From assembly GCA_022564535.1 (NCBI GenBank), contig JADFLD010000023.1, positions 1 to 11,324 of the forward strand: a DNA stretch of 11,324 nucleotides. Reading direction: 5' to 3'. This stretch comes from Gemmatimonadota bacterium (GTDB lineage Bacteria; Gemmatimonadota; Gemmatimonadetes; Longimicrobiales; UBA6960). A program made the position numbers and the translations under genes. Shown here piece by piece: positions 7,464 through 11,324 of this stretch. Numbering within the stretch: position 1 is the first letter of the stretch; each line of letters opens with the position of its first letter. The notes below the pieces were generated by a model. That model saw nothing but the letters and a program-made list of their open reading frames with translations, was not told the DNA's origin and searched no databases.

Positions 7464-8890
7464 CCGGCTTCACCGCGCTCGACCTCGGCGTCCTGGTCGT
7501 CTATCTCGTCGGGGTGACCGCATGGGGGGCTTGGCTCGGACGTGGCCAGAAGGGCGGAACCGATTACTTCCTCGGCAGCCGGTCGCTCCCGTGGGTCGCG
7601 GTCATGCTATCGATCGTGGCCACGGAAACGAGCACGCTGACCTTCCTCAGCGTGCCCGGTGTATCGTACGCGGGCAGCCTCGTATTCCTCCAACTCACGC
7701 TGGGATATTTGGTTGGGCGGATCCTCGTCTCCGTCATCTTCCTGCCCTCGTACTATGCAGGGTCTCTCACGACGGCGTACGCCCTTCTCGAGGAGCGGTT
7801 CGGCCTAGGAACTCGCCGGTTCACCTCGGCGATCTTCATGGTGACTCGGCTGCTTGCGGACTCCGTGCGCCTCTTCGCCACCGCGATCCCTCTGGCACTC
7901 ATCACGGGCTGGCCGTATCCGGCTTCGATCGCGCTGATCGGGGCCCTGACGGTGATCTATACCTACTTCGGGGGTATAAAAGCCGTGGTATGGGTCGATG
8001 CCTTACAGATGGGACTGTACCTCTTCGGTGCCGTGGTCGCGGTCGTCGCCATTCAGCTTCTCGTACCGAGTGGCTGGGCGAACGTCTTCAGCAGCAGCGC
8101 GTCCGCCGGGAAAATGCAGCTTCTCGACTTCTCCCTCGACCCGAAGATTCCGTACACGATCTTCGCGGGTCTCTTCGGTGGAGCGGTGTTCACGATGGCA
8201 TCCCACGGGACCGACCAACTCATCGTGCAGCGGCTGCTCACCTGTCGTGATCAGCGATCCGCGCAGAAGGCGCTCGTGGGGAGCGGGGTCATCGTCATCT
8301 TTCAGTTCCTTCTCTTCCTGGTCCTGGGGCTCGGCCTGTGGACGTTCTACGGTGGCCGCCAATTCGACAGCCCCGATGAGATTTTCGCGACGTTCATCGT
8401 CCAGCAGCTGCCGCCGGGGGTCACGGGTCTACTGATCGCCGGTGTCTTTGCAGCGGCGATGTCGTCGCTTTCCTCGTCGATCAACTCCCTGGCTTCAGCC
8501 ACGGCGTACGACTACTGGGCGCCGATGGTCGGCGCGCGCGATGACGAGGTTCGGATCCTGAAGGCAGGGAAGGTATTCACGCTCGTCTGGGCGATGCTCC
8601 TGGTGGGCGGGGCGATCCTCTTCGTTCCGCTGTCCCAAGGGACTTCGGCCGTCGAGGTAGCCCTCGGCGTCGCGGCCCTCGTGTACGGCGGACTACTCGG
8701 TGTCTTCACGCTTGGCGTGTTTACGCGCCGGCCGGGCGAGAGGGCCGCCGTGATCGGAATGGTGGTGGGTGTCGGCACGGTGCTCCTGTTCCGGGACGCG
8801 ATCGCATGGCCCTGGTACGTACTGGTCGGTTCCACCGTGACGTTCATCACGGGCTCCCTTGTCGGCCTTCTCGACGAACGGCCGACGTGA
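7460..8890 (+). CDS. Sodium:solute symporter (SSS/SLC5 family), probable amino-sugar importer
   Basis: This is an inner-membrane sodium-coupled transporter of 476 residues with many hydrophobic segments across its length, as expected for the roughly 13-helix SSS fold. Family features include the early segment YFLGSRSLPW, ATETSTLTFLSVPG in the first helices, and the serine-rich AAMSSLSSSINSLASATAYDYW. Its residues 335-343 correspond to the helix that supplies Na+ ligands in vSGLT-like transporters. The start codon overlaps the fusion gene's stop (ATGA, 4 nt), and its own stop overlaps the kinase start (GTGA). Placed between periplasmic muropeptide hydrolases and a sugar kinase, it most likely imports MurNAc and/or GlcNAc unphosphorylated, replacing the phosphorylating MurP PTS of B. 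subtilis and E. coli. A comparable role has been described for MurT in Tannerella. Family certain; substrate inferred. Confidence 0.93.
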   Translation: MTGFTALDLGVLVVYLVGVTAWGAWLGRGQKGGTDYFLGSRSLPWVAVMLSIVATETSTLTFLSVPGVSYAGSLVFLQLTLGYLVGRILVSVIFLPSYYAGSLTTAYALLEERFGLGTRRFTSAIFMVTRLLADSVRLFATAIPLALITGWPYPASIALIGALTVIYTYFGGIKAVVWVDALQMGLYLFGAVVAVVAIQLLVPSGWANVFSSSASAGKMQLLDFSLDPKIPYTIFAGLFGGAVFTMASHGTDQLIVQRLLTCRDQRSAQKALVGSGVIVIFQFLLFLVLGLGLWTFYGGRQFDSPDEIFATFIVQQLPPGVTGLLIAGVFAAAMSSLSSSINSLASATAYDYWAPMVGARDDEVRILKAGKVFTLVWAMLLVGGAILFVPLSQGTSAVEVALGVAALVYGGLLGVFTLGVFTRRPGERAAVIGMVVGVGTVLLFRDAIAWPWYVLVGSTVTFITGSLVGLLDERPT

Positions 8891-9789
8891 CCTTCGTAAT
8901 CGGGGTCGATGGCGGTGGGACCACGACGCGTGCCGTGATCGTCGATTCGGAGGGTCGCGAGCTCGGCCGAGCGGAGTCGATGGGCGCCGTCGTCACGGCT
9001 GCCGCGCCGGCACCCGCCGGTGATGCCGTTCGGGACGCGGTGTGTCTGGCGGCGGGCCTGGCCGGTGTGGAGCTTCCCGGAGCGGTCCTATGGGCGGGCC
9101 TGGCGGGTGCCGGAAGCGACGGTGCGCGAAGCGCCGTGCACGAGGTACTGGTCGACGGTGGGCTCGCGCGGCGGATCTTGGTCGGCACCGATGTCGAGGC
9201 TGCCTTTCACGACGCGTTCGGAGATGGTCCCGGAATCCTGCTCATCGCGGGTACCGGATCCATCGCGTGGGCCCGTAGCCCACACGGGACCGTGCGACGG
9301 GTCGGAGGCTGGGGGCGTCATCTCGGTGACGAAGGGAGTGGGTATGCGATCGGCATGGCCGCGCTGAGAAGTCTGACGTGGGCCGAAGACGGCCGCGCTC
9401 GCTCTACCGCGATGCGCGCAGACCTCTTGCTCGGTTGTGATGTCGAGAGGGTCGAGGACCTGATCGGGTGGGTCGGCGCGGCCTCGAAGGCCGACGTGGC
9501 CGCGCTCGCGCCGGTCGTCTCCGAAGCGGCGAACGCGGGTGACGCCGTCGCAACCGAGATCGTCGAGGGGGCTGTCCGGGCTCTGGTGGGGCACGTGACC
9601 GCGGCTCTCGACTCAACCGGAGGGTGGGACGAGTCTGCGCCCCTAGTCCTATGGGGTGGCCTTCTTGCCGAGGACGGGGCGCTTCACTCGCGAATGGTGG
9701 AGGCGCTGTCGGAAGCCAATGTGGTCCTGTCCGTGCGAGAGCTCGATCCGCCGATGGGCGCCGCGAAGCTCGCGTTGGCTGGAGTCTAG
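8887..9789 (+). CDS. BadF/BadG/BcrA/BcrD-family N-acetylhexosamine kinase, MurK-like
   Basis: This is an ASKHA-fold sugar kinase of 300 residues. The phosphate-1 loop DGGGTTTRA is at residues 8-16, the phosphate-2 motif AGTGS ends at S125, and GGWGRHLGDEGSGYAIG (140-156) is the hallmark of the BadF/GlcNAc-kinase group. LVLWGGLL near residue 257 is the adenosine-motif region. Relatives include mammalian NAGK, which phosphorylates GlcNAc, and bacterial MurK, which phosphorylates MurNAc and GlcNAc at O-6. It is cytoplasmic, with no signal. The GTG at 8887 is chosen because it overlaps the transporter stop by 4 nt and starts directly at the first beta-strand (TFVIGVDGGG); an in-frame ATG at 8806 lies inside the transporter. 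As the last gene of the operon it should trap the imported sugar as the 6-phosphate. Which amino sugar is preferred cannot be read from the sequence. Confidence 0.9.
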   Translation: MTFVIGVDGGGTTTRAVIVDSEGRELGRAESMGAVVTAAAPAPAGDAVRDAVCLAAGLAGVELPGAVLWAGLAGAGSDGARSAVHEVLVDGGLARRILVGTDVEAAFHDAFGDGPGILLIAGTGSIAWARSPHGTVRRVGGWGRHLGDEGSGYAIGMAALRSLTWAEDGRARSTAMRADLLLGCDVERVEDLIGWVGAASKADVAALAPVVSEAANAGDAVATEIVEGAVRALVGHVTAALDSTGGWDESAPLVLWGGLLAEDGALHSRMVEALSEANVVLSVRELDPPMGAAKLALAGV

Positions 9790-9799
9790 CGGCTCGCTG

Positions 9800-9842
9800 T
9801 GTCGAAACGGCAGGATCGCGCCCTGAGATGGCCGTTTTGGCA
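9800..9842 (+). other. Imperfect inverted repeat just after the kinase gene
   Basis: Bases 9800-9811 can pair with 9831-9842 as RNA over 12 pairs (two are G-U; the perfect DNA core is AAACGGC with GCCGTTT), leaving a 19-nt loop. It begins 10 bases after the kinase stop codon, so it could end the salvage operon transcript. No U-tract follows, so intrinsic termination is doubtful. Its right arm overlaps the first TTTTGGCAGA copy, so it could instead be part of a binding site for the hsp20 promoter. Confidence 0.35.
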
Positions 9843-9887
9843 GAATGCGACGGCATCTAACACGTTGCAGCCGTTCATTTTGGCAGA
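9835..9887 (+). repeat. Pair of 10-bp direct repeats upstream of hsp20, possible activator sites
   Basis: TTTTGGCAGA occurs at 9835-9844 and again at 9878-9887, exactly 43 bp apart (about four helical turns), each preceded by GCCGTT and followed within a base or two by ATG. Both copies lie upstream of the sigma-54 promoter, centred roughly 90 and 48 bases before the predicted transcription start. Sigma-54 promoters need an enhancer-binding activator, often bound to repeated sites at helical spacing, so these are candidates. No specific activator can be named. Confidence 0.4.
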
Positions 9888-9904
9888 CATGTGGTCGTTT
9901 GGCG

Positions 9905-9920
9905 TGGCACGCAGCTTGCT
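9905..9920 (+). promoter_or_regulatory. Sigma-54 (RpoN) promoter for hsp20
   Basis: TGGCACG-CAGC-TTGCT matches the sigma-54 consensus TGGCACG-N4-TTGCW at every fixed position. The invariant GG (9906-9907) and GC (9918-9919) have the required spacing, 12 bases from first G to first G. Transcription should begin near 9930, giving a leader of about 32 nt before the hsp20 ATG. Counting 12 fixed bases, a chance match in the window on either strand is expected about 0.001 times under equal base use. Orientation and distance to the gene are correct. Confidence 0.8.
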
Positions 9921-9950
9921 TTCGGTTAGGGCAGAAGAACCAACCCAACC

Positions 9951-9957
9951 GAGGAGG
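9951..9957 (+). promoter_or_regulatory. Strong ribosome binding site of hsp20
   Basis: GAGGAGG lies four bases before the ATG at 9962 and is the strongest Shine-Dalgarno seen in the window. It fixes the hsp20 start against an in-frame ATG 117 bases upstream. Most salvage-operon genes lack such a site and rely on overlap with the gene before. Confidence 0.85.
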
Positions 9958-9961
9958 CCAC

Positions 9962-10420
9962 ATGGCCATCACGAAATATGCGCTCATGCGCCCGACGATC
10001 TCCACCTGGCGCAACTTCGACACCGCTTCGAACCGGCTGGCCCGGATGTTCGACGATTTCGCCCCGTTCACCGCGGACCGGAACGGTCGGTGGATGCCGG
10101 CGGTGAGCGTCTTCGAGACATCCGACGATCTCGTGCTCACCGCGGAGCTACCGGGACTCACCGAAGACGCCATCTCGATCGACTTCGAGAACAGCGTTCT
10201 CACCATCCGCGGTGAAAAGACCGAGACCCGTATCGAGGGGGACGAAGATCGTCGGGATCATGTCTGGGAGAGGACGTTCGGCTCGTTCAGCCGCTCTTTC
10301 ACGCTGCCTCGCAGCGTCGACGGAGCCGGCGTAGCGGCGACATTCGACAATGGTGTCCTGACCGTCACGCTGCCGAAGATGGCGGAGGCGAAGGGTCGAA
10401 AGATCGAAATCGGGAAGTGA
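9962..10420 (+). CDS. hsp20: Hsp20/alpha-crystallin family small heat-shock protein
   Basis: This is an ATP-independent cytoplasmic holdase of 152 residues that binds unfolding proteins and forms oligomers. A short N-terminal arm (1-44) precedes the alpha-crystallin domain (about 45-139), with W44-MPAVSVFETSDDLVLTAELPG at its start, FENSVLTIRGEK in the middle, the charged loop TETRIEGDEDRRDHVWERTFG, and the conserved AATFDNGVLTVTLPK near its end. The C-terminal IEI (148-150) is the I-x-I motif that docks onto neighbouring subunits. All parts are present and the length is typical. It has its own promoter, an apparent sigma-54 site, and a strong ribosome binding site, so it is a separate unit from the salvage operon. 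The stop codon is one base from the stop of the convergent monooxygenase. E. coli ibpB is a reported precedent for sigma-54 involvement in small heat-shock gene control. Confidence 0.95.
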   Translation: MAITKYALMRPTISTWRNFDTASNRLARMFDDFAPFTADRNGRWMPAVSVFETSDDLVLTAELPGLTEDAISIDFENSVLTIRGEKTETRIEGDEDRRDHVWERTFGSFSRSFTLPRSVDGAGVAATFDNGVLTVTLPKMAEAKGRKIEIGK

Positions 10421-10421
10421 A

Positions 10422-10437
10422 TCACGCTGGGGCGTGA
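10422..10437. other. Small hairpin at the convergent stop codons
   Basis: TCACGC-TGGG-GCGTGA is a perfect 6-bp stem with a 4-nt loop, beginning two bases after the hsp20 stop and including the monooxygenase stop codon. It lies ahead of the larger palindrome and may add to 3'-end protection of the hsp20 mRNA. Too short to be called a terminator alone. Confidence 0.4.
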
Positions 10438-11324
10438 ACACCAACGGCGGGCCCGGGCGATCGCCCGGGCCCGTTCGTCGCGAGGGCGCCCTGAGCAGGG
10501 CCCTCGCGCAGATAGCGTTCGACACGGCGAGCCAAGTGCCGGGCGTCGCGGTTGGCTTCGAAGAGTGCGCCACGTGGCGTCTCGTTGAAGCCGATGAAGA
10601 ACAGCCCTGCCCGTGAGCCGTGTCCTCCTTCGCCGCAGAGCGGAAAGGCTCGCTCGTCCAGCGCGCCGGGCGCATCGAGGAGTCGGTCGAGCCCACTGGT
10701 GAAGCCCGTTGCCCATACGATGACGTCGAAGTCCTCGATCCGTCCGTCCGCGAAGACCGCGCCGCGCCGCGTAAGACAGCTCGGGATTGGCACGACGTCG
10801 ATCTGCCGGCGCTTGAGCAGAGCCAGGAACCCGACGTCGATGACCGGAGGTCGACGGGCCGTAAACGGGCCCCAGGCCTCCCGTCCGAGCCCGTACCGGC
10901 TCAGGTCGCCGTTCGAGAACCGTCGCAAGGCTTTCCCGAGCCGGTCAACCCACCGCGGGGGAAACGGCGCGAGCAAGATCCCGAGGACCTGGATGGGGAC
11001 ACCGAGAATCTCCCGCGAGGTGATCGGCGGGGGCTTCCTGACGGCGATGGCGACACGGGCTGCTCCGGATTCCGCGAGGTCGGCCGCGATCTCTGCCCCG
11101 CTGTTCCCGATGCCGACGACGAGCACGCGCCGACCTGTGAAGTCTTTTTCGCGTCGGTATTCGGCGGAGTGCAGGATCGTGCCAAGGAATGTCTCCCCTC
11201 CCTTCCAACGCGGTCGGAAGGGAACGTTGTGCTTGCCCGTGGCGACGACGACCGCGCGGACCCTAAGGTCACCCTCCTGTGTCTCGACGACCCCGCCCGG
11301 CCCGTCGGAGGCTGGCCGGATTCT
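10422..11324 (-). CDS. Flavin-containing monooxygenase-like NAD(P)/FAD oxidoreductase (5' end beyond window)
   Basis: About 300 C-terminal residues of a flavin-dependent monooxygenase of the FMO group are present; the frame is open at the right edge, so the N-terminal FAD-binding GxGxxG is not seen. Visible are VVVATGKHNVPF, the family fingerprint FxGxxxHxxxY (FLGTILHSAEY, 11157-11189), then the NADPH-binding VLVVGIGNSGAE (GxGNSG at 11097-11114) and the ATGF segment (VIVWATGFTSG, near 10705-10725). Such enzymes oxygenate nitrogen, sulfur or carbonyl compounds using NADPH and O2; YUC-like and bacterial FMOs share this layout. The substrate is unknown. It is convergent with hsp20 and shows no link to the salvage operon. 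The last ~25 residues (GPAQGALATNGPGRS... onward) are Pro/Gly/Ala-rich, are encoded by hairpin-forming DNA and look like an appended tail beyond the usual end. Confidence 0.9.
   Translation of the reverse strand, partial: RIRPASDGPGGVVETQEGDLRVRAVVVATGKHNVPFRPRWKGGETFLGTILHSAEYRREKDFTGRRVLVVGIGNSGAEIAADLAESGAARVAIAVRKPPPITSREILGVPIQVLGILLAPFPPRWVDRLGKALRRFSNGDLSRYGLGREAWGPFTARRPPVIDVGFLALLKRRQIDVVPIPSCLTRRGAVFADGRIEDFDVIVWATGFTSGLDRLLDAPGALDERAFPLCGEGGHGSRAGLFFIGFNETPRGALFEANRDARHLARRVERYLREGPAQGALATNGPGRSPGPAVGVHAPA
10448..10473. terminator. Perfect 26-bp GC-rich palindrome, probable bidirectional terminator
   Basis: The sequence is identical to its own reverse complement over 26 bases, centred at 10460/10461 (core GGGCGATCGCCC flanked by GGGCCC on both sides). 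It sits 28 bases after the hsp20 stop at a convergent gene junction. As RNA it would form an extremely stable hairpin from either strand. Only a weak T-rich stretch follows (TTCGT on the plus side), so it may be a U-poor terminator or an mRNA 3' stabiliser. It lies inside the end of the monooxygenase reading frame. Confidence 0.6.
10479..10508. other. Second GC-rich inverted repeat in the monooxygenase 3' end
   Basis: CGCGAGGGC (10479-10487) and GCCCTCGCG (10500-10508) are perfect 9-bp arms with a 12-nt loop that itself contains CCT/AGG. It follows the 26-bp palindrome after five bases. For the minus-strand gene it comes before the larger palindrome, so the two could act in series. It is also coding sequence, so part of its symmetry may be fortuitous in this GC-rich DNA. 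Confidence 0.4.

Noticed and set aside
8806..8886. Longer kinase start at ATG 8806
   Set aside because: It would add 27 residues inside the transporter gene before the first beta-strand of the kinase fold; the GTG at 8887 overlapping the upstream stop fits the operon pattern.
9839..9856. Additional sigma-54 sites at the TGGCAG repeats
   Set aside because: TGGCAG is followed by neither the CG nor a TTGC at the correct distance in either copy, so only the site at 9905-9920 qualifies.
9845..9961. Longer hsp20 start at ATG 9845
   Set aside because: It would place the sigma-54 promoter and the strong ribosome binding site inside the coding region and add an unrelated 39-residue extension.
1..11324. 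tRNA, rRNA, CRISPR array, insertion sequence or attachment site
   Set aside because: I found no clover-leaf candidate, no regular repeat-spacer array, no transposase-like frame and no flanking terminal repeats on reading both strands.

Overview
This is a high-GC, gene-dense window. Every gene cut from its neighbours by only a few bases, and many GTG starts, point to a bacterium with compact operons. Four consecutive secreted enzymes carry lipoprotein signal peptides with a glycine after the acylated cysteine, which fits a Gram-negative (diderm) cell with periplasmic or outer-membrane lipoproteins. The gene set and style resemble Gemmatimonadota or a related environmental phylum. That assignment is by resemblance only, because there is no rRNA or marker gene here.

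Positions 1-9789 form a divergent cell-wall sugar salvage locus. Leftward run a NamZ-type exo-N-acetylmuramidase (1049-2368) and, coupled by a 4-nt GTGA overlap, an M14 zinc peptidase that leaves the window at position 1. Rightward run a NagZ-type family 3 N-acetylglucosaminidase lipoprotein (2438-4363), a second NagZ-type domain fused to a serine beta-lactamase-fold domain (4353-7463), a sodium:solute symporter (7460-8890) and a BadF-type N-acetylhexosamine kinase (8887-9789). All four rightward genes overlap by 4 or 11 nt. The contents match the Bacillus subtilis murQ-murR-murP-amiE-nagZ-namZ cluster, but the PTS transporter is replaced by a symporter plus a kinase, as in the MurT/MurK route described in Tannerella, and AmiE appears as the C-terminal half of a NagZ fusion. 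The proposed flow is: NamZ, the two NagZ domains, the AmiE-like domain and perhaps the M14 peptidase break peptidoglycan fragments outside the cytoplasm into GlcNAc, MurNAc and peptide; the symporter imports the amino sugar; the kinase makes the 6-phosphate. A MurQ etherase, needed to use MurNAc-6-phosphate, is not in the window.

Positions 9790-9961 are a 172-bp regulatory region holding a 12-bp imperfect stem, two copies of TTTTGGCAGA 43 bp apart, and a full-consensus sigma-54 promoter (9905-9920). A strong ribosome binding site and a small heat-shock protein gene (hsp20, 9962-10420) follow. The convergent gene on the minus strand (10422-11324, partial) is a flavin-containing monooxygenase. 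Its stop codon lies one base from the hsp20 stop, and its last ~30 codons run through three hairpins, including a perfect 26-bp GC-rich palindrome that probably serves as the shared terminator.
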